A stretch of DNA of 64,000 nt from Anseranas semipalmata. Lineage: Eukaryota > Chordata > Aves > Anseriformes > Anseranatidae. Below the pieces are notes generated by a model. The model ran no database searches. It worked only from the letters and a program-made list of their open reading frames with translations, and was not told where the DNA came from. The position numbers and the translations under genes were made by a program. The stretch spans positions 62,001 to 126,000 of the forward strand of contig VXAA01000907.1 in assembly GCA_013399115.1 (NCBI GenBank). The letters are read 5' to 3'. Shown here piece after piece: positions 52,189 to 64,000 of the stretch; the first letter of the stretch is position 1, and each line of letters opens with the position of its first letter.

Positions 52189-54087
52189 CTAGAAGAAACA
52201 GCAGTAGGGTAAGGATAGTAGCCTGGGCTGGGTAGGGCAGCAGAGCAGGGATGAGGGCTGCTAAGAGAGGATGGAGAGGTTCAGCACTTTTGTGTGTTAA
52301 TGGAGCGAGATATAGCAGCACTGCTGACCATTCAGGTTTCGGTTCCATTAACAAGAGGTGGATCATGGGTACCTAAATTTGTCAACCTGAGGTCCAGCAC
52401 AGATGAGCATTTACTACTCCAGTGACATCTCATTGCATATTTCCAGAAAAAAAAAAAACAGCCTTCTTACATTTTCTTACCAGCACTCCTATTACACGCC
52501 TGCCATAAATCAGAGCGCACGCATGTTGTTTGTGTCCTTGCCTGACTTTGAAGTTTCTGCGTATCTTTCAACAGCGTATAACTGTAAATGGCTATTCAGC
52601 AGTCTCTGTTGTTTTCAACACTCCCATACAAAAAGATGTTCCCCGATGGGGGGGAGCATGACTAACAGCATATACTTTTTAAGCTAAAGTAGTTTTTCCT
52701 AGAGTGAACTAACAGAACACACACATGCTCGCAGAGCTTTACAGAAAAAAGGAAAAGATGTAATGAACACACCAAACTGAGTGAAAACTTCAAGTAACAT
52801 TTGTAAAGAAATTCCTGAAGCCTCATGCCCAAATACCTTTAGACAGCTCTTTCTGTGACTTTACTTACCCTAGCTACCACTAGACTGTCAGCCAAGGGCC
52901 TGCTTAGAGAGCCACCCATCCCCTGAACAAAATGACCAAACCCACAGCTCTAACTGCTCTGCTGGTACTTCCCAAAAACATGAAAGCAGAGCTTGAAATA
53001 AAATTTACTCTTTGCTCTCAGCAAGAACTAATATTTATCAAATGCCCTAGTCAAACACAATAAAATGACACTGGGTTAGGAAATTGTTTTTGTAATTGAT
53101 TTACTAGTTTTCATAGAAGAAAAGGCATTTCATTACCATTTTCATTACACTGCTTGTCTACAACAAGCACCACCACTCCTTCCAAATCTGTTTTTAAAAG
53201 CAGAGTATCTTTGTCTGAAATAAGCAATGGAACAAAAAACGTCGTATATGGTGGCAAGTTGTGTTGTAAAAGGTCTGGACAGTGAGATTAAGAATCTGCC
53301 AGTATTCAGAACTGCCAAGCACACCACAGAAGCGGCAGCATGCGTGTTTGTAGCTGAAGCTGCAGCACAGCAGGAAGCACCAGATGTGCAAGAGGCTTGG
53401 GCTCTCGATGCCTTTGCGCTCCTCCTCTCCGGCTACTTGCAAAGCCACGTGCAGGAGAGCCCTGGCTCATATTTCATCACTTCTGCTTTCTGGGTCAGGG
53501 ACTTAACAGTGACCAGCAGGATAAAATACCTGGGCCCCAGACTATTTTCAAGACTCCCAATTATGTCAGACAGTGCTAAAACAGCAACTTGTAAGACCTT
53601 AAATATCTAATGAAAATAGCCTCAGAAGCTGTTGCACTTCCCATCCTGCCTGACAAATGTGCCTTGGTATGGTCACCAGAGACAGGCAGGCAGCTCACTC
53701 TCTTAAACCAGTTTCCTCCCCCCATACAACTCCTAATTAAGATGTCATGCCAGTAGGACCAGGTCCATGGCAAACTTTGGGCCGTACACATTATCACTGC
53801 CTGCAAAGTAGGAAAGTATTCTTCATCTACAGTGTTAGAGGTTACATTCATTTACAGAAGTTAAGTTCCACACAACTCGTACAGGAGAAATAGTAAAAAA
53901 GCTGAAGTCTTAGATAATAAAATAGAATTCCTTTTTTAATCCTGCTCTTTCTTTCCTCAGAAAGAGCATACCCTGTGAGTAACTCACTTCTCAAAAACAA
54001 CAGAAGGTTTTTGGTTTTCTAATAAGTACTCAGAGTGAGGTATATTTATTTTCATGTATTCTTCTGAGAAAAACTACAAAGGCCAAA

Positions 54088-54471
54088 TTAATATTCCCTG
54101 ATGCGTTCCCAAAGCTTTGCAGTCAAATCCCAGAGATCCCCCAGTGAAGAGATTTTTCCCTCCCTAACTGTTAAGTTCCTCAGTGCTGGCCCCATCCCCT
54201 GCAAGCCCTCCTCTTGGGTCCGCCTGCACTGCATGAGCATCCGAACAGCACCCCCAGTTTTTGAGCTCAATGAACTGAAGGGTTTGCAAAGATCGCCATA
54301 TATACGGCTCTCTTTGAGATGGCCTAGATAGTTAGTTAAGGTATCATCACCCATGACAGAAAAGGCAGTTGCAAAATCCAGCTTAGCCCACACAGAGGTC
54401 AGTGCTCCTGCTGTTCGGTCCCGTGTCTGTGGCAAGGCCCTGTCCTGCCATACACCACACATTCTGAGCAC
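54088..54471 (-). other. Unidentified 127-codon open frame
   Basis: This is one of the two longest uninterrupted frames outside transposon sequence. The C-terminal half reads GKISSLGDLWDLTAKLWERI followed by REY and a stop, with amphipathic, protein-like composition. The middle has SLSSKTGGAVRMLMQCRRTQ. Base composition is richer in G+C than the flanks. No start context, domain or family is recognised. It could be a decayed coding fragment (gene or mobile element) or chance. The opposite strand also has a 76-codon frame here. Confidence 0.2.
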
Positions 54472-55812
54472 AGAATCTCAAACACCTGCAGTATCTACTC
54501 AACATTAAAATATTCAATATACAAACCTTGTACATAGATCTGTGCAATGTACAGTCTCAGATTCTCGCTTCTGTCCAATGCATACAACGTATCAGAAAAA
54601 TACTGTGCAGAGTAAAGATCCCAAGAATCTTCATTAAAATCAAACCTGGTTTCTATTGCCAAGTTTCAAATAAAATGCTAGGTTGACATTTAAAACACTT
54701 TCTTGCACAAAGGGCACTGTTCTTATGACAAAAAAAAAAATAATTAACCTGATCTCACATGCTTTTATGTATTGTAATTCATGGATTACTGAAATTCATA
54801 ATTGAATAATATGTAGATGTCACCTAGAGGTACTAAACCAATTCTCCTACTTGTAATTGCCTGACTAAATAAGAATGACACTAACTTTAGCATTTTCTCT
54901 CTGATTAAGGCCAGTATAGATTTGTGGTTGCCTCCATGTAATATAAATCAATAAAGAATAATTTTCCAGGCAGTAAATCAATTGTCAGTCCACAGACCCT
55001 AATACCCCTGTGCAGGATTTCTCAAAAAAATGAATGGCAGTCTTGTTAGTGGATGTACAACACGCTTTGCGGGCACATAATGGTGTAAAGCCCAAACTAC
55101 TGCTTATACTGCTGCACCTGCCAAATTCATTAACTCTTCCCTTGCCTTTACAATTGTATTGAAACTGAAGAAAGGGGAACAGGTCTCTTAGCAGGAAGAA
55201 AGGAAATGTTAAAAATGTATTCACATTATGCTCCTCCACGTTAGCGTCTTGGTAGCGGGATATTCCCATTTCTCCCATTAGACCTTAGTGGAAGCACACT
55301 AATAGGCAGAATAATTTTTGTAAAATCATTAGCCACTAGATAGAACACAGACTGATGTTTTAGTAATTAAGTTGTTTGGAAAAGCACCATTGGAAAAAAA
55401 AAAATTGAAAATTTTAACCTGATTAGATCCAAGCATTCTGTATGCCTATTTTTTCCCCAAATAATTTCTCACATACAAAAAAAATCATCAAATCAGACTC
55501 TTCCTACATTTCTCTTCTTGGCTTTATACAACACGGCTTTATTGCAGTATATAATTCCAGATCTGATGGACGGCTTGCTAGATCTATCACAGTGATGTCC
55601 ACATTTTGACATAAACGGTAATTTTTTGGTCAATAAGAACTACTTTCATTACTTCAGTACCAGAATCAATGTGCCAAGTGGTAAAGGGCTACTGGCAATA
55701 TCTTACCTAGTCAGCTTGGCAATCCCAGTACATCCATGTGAACAACAGAATGCCCAGGTAAAGAGCATCCATCCAGAACACTCCCCAGGACCGGACTGAG
55801 TTGTTTTGCTCC

Positions 55813-55845
55813 TTCTAAAGACATTCTAAATGCATTCTAAAGACA
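55813..55845 (+). repeat. Three tandem 11-bp units
   Basis: The units ttctaaagaca, ttctaaatgca and ttctaaagaca follow one another without gaps. It is a short minisatellite-like duplication. Confidence 0.92.
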
Positions 55846-57009
55846 CTTGCTGGAAACAGACAATAGCCGTTATTTAGCAATGAACTACGGGCACGCTGTA
55901 TACGAGTGCAGGAGGAAGATGGCTAAGATGACTACCTTTCTCACAGACAACTGCCAAGGGCAAGTTTGGCCCCACCTAAAGTTGGAGCTAAAATAAAAAA
56001 CTCAAAACCCAACCACGGAGAAGTGTCAAGAAATAATTTCAAGAGAGGGTTTGAAAATCTTTTACATGACAGTCAATCTGCATCGCTGCAATCCACTCCT
56101 GAATCGCTTAGTATTGACACCAATGCGACCTTTAAAAATGAGAGGTATTTGAGCTTTCCTCTATACAAAGAACAATAGTTGCTCTTTCTTATAAGGCAGT
56201 GGAAAGAAAAAGTAAAATAGAAGCTCTACACAGAATTTTATGCAGAGAAGGCAAAAATTATGCCTTATGCCAGACTGTTATGAAGAAAGAACTTGTCATA
56301 AATTCAAACTAGGCTCATTCGCTTACACATAAAATAAAGGTTGAGTGCAACCTTCAAGCAAAGGAGACAGAAAATGTGCAGGCATTGTAATATCCACACT
56401 TTCCTACAGTGCTGAGAAAATAGGACCTTAATTATCCAACATTGTTGTCACCTACAATAAGAACTAATGCTCCCCCACTGGTTGCTGAAAATCTGTTTCA
56501 CCTTCAATACAGTATCAAACCCCCATTGCATAGTCCAACTTCTCATCCCACTTCCAAGGTTTTGTTTCGTTGGGTTTTTTGAGTTTTTTTTTTTTTTTAA
56601 TACATATATAGTGAATTTTGCGTCTTTGCTGGGAAATAAATAGAATTGGACAAAAAGTATTCATTAAAACCCATTTGTCAAACAAAACGGCCTTATTCAA
56701 AATGAATATCCTCCTACCCCCACAACCCCTGCCATTTCTGCTGACATTTTTCAATGCAAGAGTCGGATACTATTTAAAACCACTTTGTGGATTCTTTTCA
56801 TCAAGGAAAGGTCTGTACATGTAATCAGAGAACAGAATATTTAGGGGGTCTAAAAAATAAGAAAAAAAAAAGCTATACTGAAACTAGCAATTTGTACATT
56901 GTTGTCTTTTTCCATTTACCTAAACCAAACTGACTTTCTTATGGACAAGTGTTCCTTATTCTTCTTGTTACACACACAATCATTTAAATCAGCTAACTCT
57001 AGAATCCAG

Positions 57010-57295
57010 TGTAGGTCGGAAGGGAAGTTTGGGGGTCTCTAGCCCACTCCCCTGCTCAAAACAGGTCCAGTTAGCTCAAGTTGCTCAGCGTCTTGTCCAG
57101 CTGCGGTTTGAGTATCTCTAGGGACGATATTCCAAAACCTCTTTGGGCCCCTACTCCAATGTTTGACTACCCTTGCGATATGATTTTTTTCCCCCTGATT
57201 TCCGACTGGATGAAACTGTATTGCAACCCACGTCCATTGCCACTCATCCTTGTCACTTGCACCGCTATGATGAATCTGGCTGCAAGCTCTCTGTA
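57010..57295 (-). mobile_element. Old CR1 LINE fragment
   Basis: A diverged CR1 copy in the minus orientation. Recognisable blocks are 'gtaggtcggaagggaagtttgggggtctctagcccactcccctgctcaaaacagg', 'ttgctcagcgtcttgtccagctgcggtttgagtatctctaggga', 'tgactacccttgcgatatgatttttttccccctgatttccgactgga' and 'tgtattgcaacccacgtccattgcc'. It is much more diverged than the other copies, and the terminal repeat is lost. Faint similarity may continue to about 57430 ('agtctctctttttccaaaagccccagctg'). Confidence 0.82.
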
Positions 57296-60200
57296 AATAA
57301 ATTAGATCCTTTCATGGGTTCTCTTCTGTCATATAAAGAGTATTCAGAGTCTCTCTTTTTCCAAAAGCCCCAGCTGCCCAAACCTGCCAACTCATTTCCC
57401 ACTGTTGTCCTTGCTAGCTTGGCCAACAAAATGGGTTCTTTTCCTAATGGCTTATATCCTACATGTAGACAATAACGCACACTGAGTAACTTCTGGAAAT
57501 GACAAAAAGACCTGCTGGGCGCTCTTTTTCTGCCACATAGCTAGAAAAATTTCTCCTTTCTAACCAGACTTTAGAAGTGACACCAGTAAATGATCAGTAG
57601 TTACACATCATTCTTGATTTTGTGTTTAAAACAGAAGAATGCAAATCACAGAAAACATCCCCATCTATTCACTGTAACCACCCAACGTCTAGAAGTGATG
57701 GCAGAGCTTCTGAGTCAGTCATTAAAATACAGTGAAGATAAAAGGAAGTGTTATTACAGAAAACAAACATTACAAATTTAAACCACAAAAATAACATTTT
57801 GAATCCAGAAATCTGTCTGTAATTAACACATTTGTCATTTGTATCACTTTGCAGGGGCTGGAGGTACTTCTAGGTTTTGTTTAGTTTTCTTTTTTTAGTT
57901 TTCACTCATTGCTTTTTTCCCCCACCTTCTCATCACTAGCAGAACAAGGAGGACATTCAATTCACCAGCTGAATGCAGACTTCAAGGTAAAAGAAAACAA
58001 GAAGCACCAGACTTAAAATCGGAACTTGATTTTCTTCCTACAAAGCTTGACTAAAGGAAAAATGTTCAAAGTAATTATTTGATGACAAGGAGCTTATCTC
58101 ACTGCTTACATATGAACCTGAAAATGAATGTAAATATAAATAGAAGACTCTATGGTGACTGCTTTTAGCAGACTAGCTGAGAAGTCATGTCCCACTATAG
58201 CACTGAAACCAGATGGGATAGAAATGTGAAAATTAAGTCCCATGCCAATGAGACCCTACAACATTCATATAGTTCTGCAGTAAAGCAAGAATGAAATAAG
58301 CACAGAACCAGTAACTAGGTCCTAACCAGAAGTATATAACCCTGTCTTTGTACAGCTAAATTTGTCTACCTGAACACCTGAAATAAGGAAAAAACATGCA
58401 TACATGTTGTTGTTCCATGCACATACAATTGCACTGACCATCACTGCATAAAAAGTAGCTATCACGTCCAACTGAGACATTATTAGGAACAAAGAAAAAA
58501 AAAAAAGACAAACAGTAGAAAACTCAAAAAATGTTTTCAGAATATCATATTACTTCTAATAACAACCTCAGAAATGACCTGTAATATTCAGCATCTGCAA
58601 AGGCATACCAATACACCTGTTCACTAGGAGGCCAGGAGAAATGTGCATCTGCAGTAGACCACACCAATACACAGGCAGCAGGAAAGCCTATAACTAATAT
58701 GCTTTGTTTGGAGGTTGTAGTAGAAAATAATCTAGAATGACCATTTTGGATTTAACTTTCCAAGTTAAAAAAGACGATGACGACTGGCACATAAACAAAA
58801 TCGAGTAAATCAGATATTCAGGTTTTTGATGGAAAAGAAAGTCCAAAGAAACCCAATTCCAATGTCTCTATTGATGTTCCCAACATCACTGCAAGGTTTT
58901 TTCCATCTATCTGTCCATGTGTGCATGTATGCATACACATATCAACGGTATTGTAAATACTGCACTTAAAATAAAGTGAATTACTTATTGATGCCTAATC
59001 TTACTTTTTTTGTCCTATTATTAGAACATAATTAAAGATGGATGGACAGGGGATCATTTTATTTTTAATAAGTTCAGTCCCATGGTGGGTCACTAAACAA
59101 GTCAGCTTAACTGAACCCTGTATTTCCCACATGCATATTCATCATTCCTCAGAAATGAAGGTTCCGTTCAACATGAAGATTTTCCAGTAACTGAACTTAG
59201 AAAAACTTTTGTAGTGTTAACGTATACACGTGACGGGCTTGGTGATAATATATTAGTTATCTTAACTTATCTAATAATGTAGGTTTGTCCTTAAAAACAC
59301 AGAGCGAACAAAAACAATTGTGACATTCCTGAAATATTTCATTATTCCCCACAGTGTAGCAAACAATGCTTTGGAAATAAATATTTCTAACTAAATATTT
59401 CAGTTTATTTAATTCAAAGCTATATTATATCTGTGCTGCTTTAAGACTACTTAGACAACAATTCCCATCTGATTCCCTGGCTGATCTACCTCTCCCATGA
59501 ATTACTGCCCTCTCATGCCTCCTGCACCACACTGCACAATTTGCAGCCAAGCCAAGGATTACAGCACATAACACAGCATGAGTCCTCTCACTCTGTTTTG
59601 CAGGGTAATGTGTCACAAATGCAGTTTTTCATTTTAATTCTTCATTACTTGTTCAGTCCAGCAAAGCAAACCATTTTATTTGGACCACATTTATCTGAAT
59701 ATTGAATATTTTGTTTTCTACTTACATGACTCAATAACATCTTCGAAGAGAATGAAGAAGGGCAAAAAAAACATTTTCTCTACGATAACCACTATGCACG
59801 TGAAAAATAAGCAAACAAGATGCAGGTAGCCAATCTATTATATTTATATCTCCATATGAAACCAAGCACCATACATTTCAGCATAAACTGTTCTTGGACT
59901 TTACTACGGAGTATGTCTGGAAAGCACCCCGTATTTCCAGTGCTGATAAGCTTAGATTGTATCTCCATCTACCTATCCCACGTTTCATAAACACAAAATT
60001 GCCCAGCTCATCAGTTCGATTCCCAAAACTGGTTTCCATAGAGTCCCTAACGAACAGGACTCCACACAAAGCTTAACATTTCAGCCCCAGCTCCTGTCTT
60101 TGCTATAGAAGATTAATCTCGCACAACAGCTACCTAATTAGCCATCAATTACTCCTGGATGAGAGGAAGAGCACCAGGTGCCCTTCTTGTGGAAGCTATT

Positions 60201-62661
60201 CCATATTTCATCAAAATCACTCAGTAAAGAAAGAATAGCAAAGAATACTGCTGTTGCCTAGGGGAGCTGAGAGGGCAAAGACTAGGTGTCTAGTTCCCGT
60301 TTCATTTACAGTTGCTGGATGTCATTCAATACCTGCTTAACATAAAATGGAAGCACTCTCTGCAGGGACTGAGAAATATTGAGCTCAGGGGAAAGGGGAT
60401 TATGACCAATTCCTCCTGCTCCTGAGGTTATGCTGTAAAAGAGTAATCTTACCTCTGGTCTTGAAAGCAAACCTGAAATGACACAGAGCTGGTGTGAACC
60501 CCATTCTGGGCTATCACCTGGGGAGCTTAAGGGCTGAAATCTGTGTGTTGAAGGACAGCTGTGGGGGGAGAGGAGGAAGATCATACTGAAACTCTCAGTC
60601 CTGTGCTTTCCACCCCTCTTAGCTGTTCTGCAAATCTAGCCAACCTAGCTAGCTCAGGAACCTTATACTTTATAAAACAATATGGTTCACAAGAGCCAGC
60701 CGTGCTACCATGCTCCCAGCGCAGAATCACTCAATAGAGCCCCACTCTATTGATATTCCCGTAAATTAGGCTCTTTTTGAGGATCTCAGAGAACTGGAAC
60801 ATTTCCGGAGGCACAAAGGCATTTGAAACCTGACTTCCGCTACACTCACACATTCCAAACTCAGCAACAAGTTCTTGTTCTTGATAACAAATGATTTATA
60901 CCTTTGCACAGGGCATGACCCATAGCCCAGCAATGATGTTCCTACTGACGCCAACTCTAAACCACGTGCTAATCTCTGCTCTTTTAATCACACTTTTACA
61001 TTAGGCACAATATTAAACAGTCTAGTAGACCCAGGTGGCCAGATGACTTGCCTGAGATGCAGTCAATATTCTACCTTAAATGAGCTTAAATATATCTACA
61101 ACTTTTCTGCTATAATGGGGTCATCATTAGCGGTAACCCAATTTACCTTTTTTATGCATTTGCATTATTATTTAACACTTGATCACTCAAAATATATTAG
61201 AAACAAGAGAGAACTGAAAGGAGATCTCATCTGCAAAACAAAACTCAGTGCAAAGGCATCTGAGCTGACATGGGATTTGAACTCAAGAACTAGGAGCATA
61301 AGCTTCAGGGAGCTTCATCCAGTAATTTCAGAGCTGAATTTAGCCCTGTATTGTTTATTTTTAAGGCTTTTGTGCATATTCCCCTCTATAATTTGCACGT
61401 CACCTTGTTCATTATTGAAATAGCATTTCAGTACATCTCTAATGGAAATAATTACTATAAATTGTTTAGAACTGTGAAGCATGTGGGACTAAGCTTTCAG
61501 TTCAGCAGCAAGTCTATATAATCACACAGAGAGCTGCTCTAGAGACTTTTTATAAAGTAATCAAATTGTGAAACTTAGCAATGCAATCGATTTTCTTGTC
61601 AGAAGATCTACATCACTGCCTGGGATGCCAAATGGCTGATGAGAAATTCAGTCACCTACAGGCCTGGGAGCAATCACCCACCTACGAAAACATTTGAGGA
61701 GGTGGGGGGTCTGTTTTAAATGAGTTGCCTAATTATCTGCAATGCATTGGTACAGCAAAACAAGCGACACAGAGGAATATGAGTTGTATTCAACAGCTTC
61801 TTTCTTTTTTCATTTCTCATTGGCACTTTTTCCTTCTCAAATAAGGCTCCCTTCTTTCATGCCATGTCAGAAAAGACACATGATAATGTTGTAGCATTCA
61901 ATGAGGAGCTGCTTCATTAACAACTGAGTTATGTCACATCCTTTCATACCTTGCTATACAACTGCAACAACTTGACAAGACAGACCTTAACACAATGCAT
62001 CAGTTGAAGTGTACACAGAAATATTACTTTCAGAAGCATGCTGTTATGACAGGATTTTTTTTCTTTTTCTCTGCTCTGTAGGCTCTCCTTACTGAAGGCT
62101 GCACAGGTCTTTCAAATACATCCTGGCTGGCCACATGCTGACTCATACATCCTAGTATTATCCACTAAGAACAAGTCATGTGGCACAGGATGGTTTGAAG
62201 TAAAATTGTGGACAGTACCACAGTACTGTATACCATCTGTTATTCCTTTTCATCTTTTAAATTGAAATTTCCAATCACATATAAAAGGCATGCCAATATG
62301 CAAGGCTTCATATTGCATTCCTGTTTTTTCTGTTTCCTGCAGTCTTTCACATAGCACTTCATCTTGTCCCGTCTCAGTTTTCCCGTCAGAAAACATATAA
62401 CAGAATTTAATTTCTAAGGACCATTACAGGAACGCACCAACTGTTAGTTAAATAGGCTAAGAACTTTTTCAAAAGCAGCTAGGGGACTCAAACAGCCAAA
62501 ATCAGCAAAAGACTCACATTTAAGTACAACATATCGGTTTTGACCACTTTTTTCCTAAGTGGAGTTGCTGGAGACCAAGTTGTACCACTACAACCCGTTG
62601 TTGATTTTCAAACGTGTCAGGGACTGAGACCTGCAAAACCCATTAAAATTCAGAACACTTG
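57296..62661. other. Unique AT-rich sequence, nothing recognised
   Basis: No gene or repeat family is seen, apart from possible CR1 continuation up to about 57430. A weakly MIR-like stretch at 61230-61340 was considered and not called. The 126-codon frame at 61043-61423 (+) has no known domain and lies in AT-rich sequence. Confidence 0.55.
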
Positions 62662-62750
62662 TGCTCTAGGGGACCCTGCTTGGCAGAAAGGTTGGACTAG
62701 ATGATCTCCAGAGGTCCCTTCCAACATCAACCATTCTGTGATTCTGTGAT
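62662..62750 (+). mobile_element. CR1 LINE 3' tail (about 90 bp)
   Basis: The last ~90 bases of a CR1 element in the plus orientation: 'ggaccctgcttggcagaaaggttggactagatgatctccagaggtcccttccaac' and the terminal ccattctgtgattctgtgat repeat ending at 62750. It is severely 5'-truncated, which is normal for CR1 insertions. It belongs to the common 'gcaggggggttggactagatgatct' type rather than the subfamily seen at 9896 and 45169. Confidence 0.95.
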
Positions 62751-64000
62751 ATGTATCTTTTTCTGCTTTTTCAGACAATTGATGCATCAGAGAATATTTC
62801 ATATAGCTGAACTTCTCTGAAATTTTTGTTACAGTCCAAACAATTCTAAAATTTATTTTCAAGAGCAGCTTTGCTCATCCCAAAAGAGATCAGTATTTTA
62901 TGATTAATACTGAAATATCAAGTAACTAAGTAACAAGTGAAAGCCAAAGAGAAAAGTAAAAAACACCTGTCATGCAATAGCTAAAGGATTGACATGTCCC
63001 TCATAAGTTCGTCACATCTTAGCATTCAACCACACTTAAAATTTCTGTATTTGAAACAAGCCTGCAGAGCCTAACTAAGCATTGCAAACCATTCCTACCC
63101 CAAGATAAATTGGGAAGGCTGAGGAAGCCTGAGAATGTATCCAAAAGAAATCTTCTATAAGACAAGTGGATAATCTAGATTTCTCTCATAATGACCACTT
63201 ATACACTTAAGTTTTCTCAAACTCTCATCCCTGTGAACTGGATTAAATAGAAGGTTTTTCAAGCTAACACACCTCCTCTCCACTATTCTTGTTTACTTTC
63301 TATACCCTACAGATTCTCTAGGAAACTAGTGCCAGAAAGCTTTAATAAATAAGAAGCCCGCTGCAGTGATGGGCATACACAGAGTGGGCACACCTCTCCC
63401 TGCCCCTTGGTGAGAAGGGGCTAGAAAGAAAAAGCAAGGGTCCTAAAATCTGTGTATGGTGTTTGTTTATCCCCGATGAACTTCTTTTCAACAGCAATAA
63501 TACAACTGATCATCGTCTGCAATCAACTGACTACACACCTCATTTTGACTATGATGCTTTAAAGACTCCAGGTCTGGAGAGAAAAAGAGGAAGAGAAGCT
63601 TCCAACTAAATAAGAGAAAACATTACTGTTGTGGTGTAACGGCCACACTCATCATTCTGCTGAATAAGAAATACAAGATCAACAACTACTCTAGGCCATC
63701 CATGAGTATGATCTGGAATTTCTCTGTGTGGTGAACAGATCCCACTATATCACAGGAATACTTAGCTGTTACACAACTACCAAACACAGAACATATTTAC
63801 TTACTAGTGTTTTTTCCTGCTGAGACACCGAAGATTTTAAAGCTTGTGTTCAGCAGAAGTCCTAAGAACACTTTCCCAAGTACTGGGGTGAGCTTTCAAG
63901 TACTGGAAAGGAGAAAAGAATGGCCTTTTACACAGCTTTTACATACACCTGTGCTGCTGGGAGAAGGGCCAAGCGTGCTCCAGAGCTTGAACAAGAGCTG
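62751..64000. other. Unique AT-rich sequence to the window end
   Basis: No gene, repeat family or strong splice-flanked open segment was recognised. Confidence 0.6.

Larger units (their letters stand above)
46689..57009. other. Unique AT-rich sequence with weak exon-like segments
   Basis: No repeat family or known gene. A single undetermined base is at 49637 in a CCCA run. Poly-A or A/T-rich runs lie at 51336-51375 and 51935-51952, and a poly-T at about 56585-56599. The 50930-51200 stretch looks like conserved non-coding DNA. Candidate splice signals at 52.0-52.4 kb and an unidentified 127-codon frame at 54088-54471 (-) are listed separately. Confidence 0.5.

Noticed and set aside
53227..53610. 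127-codon open frame (+)
   Set aside because: A long frame also exists on the opposite strand over the same bases. The sequence is repetitive in Ala/Glu codons only locally, with no domain or start context.
55707..55795. Minus-strand segment encoding a hydrophobic, membrane-like stretch before a strong GTAAGA donor
   Set aside because: The hydrophobic frame ends in TAG exactly at the donor and the acceptor side has no pyrimidine tract. Not a credible coding exon.
61230..61340. Faintly MIR-like stretch ('gggatttgaactcaagaactaggagcataagc')
   Set aside because: Only one short block resembles the tRNA-derived SINE core. Not enough to call by eye.
1..64000. Endogenous retrovirus, CRISPR array, tRNA/rRNA gene, or bacterial-type operon
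   Set aside because: Reading both strands showed no LTR pairs, retroviral motifs, regularly spaced repeats, tRNA box pairs or tightly packed long ORFs.

Overview
The window looks like nuclear DNA from a bird: AT-rich, gene-poor, and either intergenic or deep intronic. The main evidence is a set of CR1 retrotransposon copies. Three of them still carry the CR1 3' end, with its NATTCTGTGAT-type terminal repeat and the 'ggttggactagatgatct...aggtcccttccaac' block just before it. There are no bacterial operons, ribosome binding sites, CRISPR arrays, tRNA or rRNA genes, or recognisable endogenous retrovirus genes. Nearly all open frames are under 130 codons, overlap others on both strands, and read as chance ORFs in AT-rich DNA. 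CR1 also occurs in crocodilians and turtles, so 'bird' is the best reading rather than proven.

Layout: 1-9.9 kb is unique sequence with one fairly convincing candidate exon on the minus strand (3969-4106). A CR1 3' end lies at 9896-10133 (+). Unique sequence follows to a CR1 3' fragment at 18692-18966 (-). From 19 to 36.7 kb the sequence is mostly unique, with a candidate exon at 20212-20336 (+), a probable ancient CR1 remnant near 22.9 kb, an 88-bp A-rich tract at 26.1 kb and an assembly gap at 31.07 kb. A 1.6-kb dead copy of CR1 ORF2 lies at 36785-38420 (+); it covers the endonuclease and the start of the reverse transcriptase and lacks both ends. After more unique sequence there is a 560-bp CR1 3' fragment at 45169-45726 (-), an assembly gap at 46.64 kb, a cluster of strong splice-like signals at 52.0-52.4 kb (-), an old CR1 fragment at 57.0-57.3 kb (-) and a short CR1 tail at 62.66-62.75 kb (+). 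Recognised CR1 sequence totals about 3 kb, near 5% of the window.

No protein-coding gene could be named. The few candidate exons rest on splice-site consensus plus an open frame. Such matches arise by chance in 64 kb, they do not form one consistent gene, and confidences are low. I found no credible undescribed system. The most useful leads are the 3969-4106 exon, the 52-kb splice cluster, the doubly truncated CR1, a GC-rich perfect palindrome at 13.97 kb, and a few stretches that look like conserved non-coding elements.
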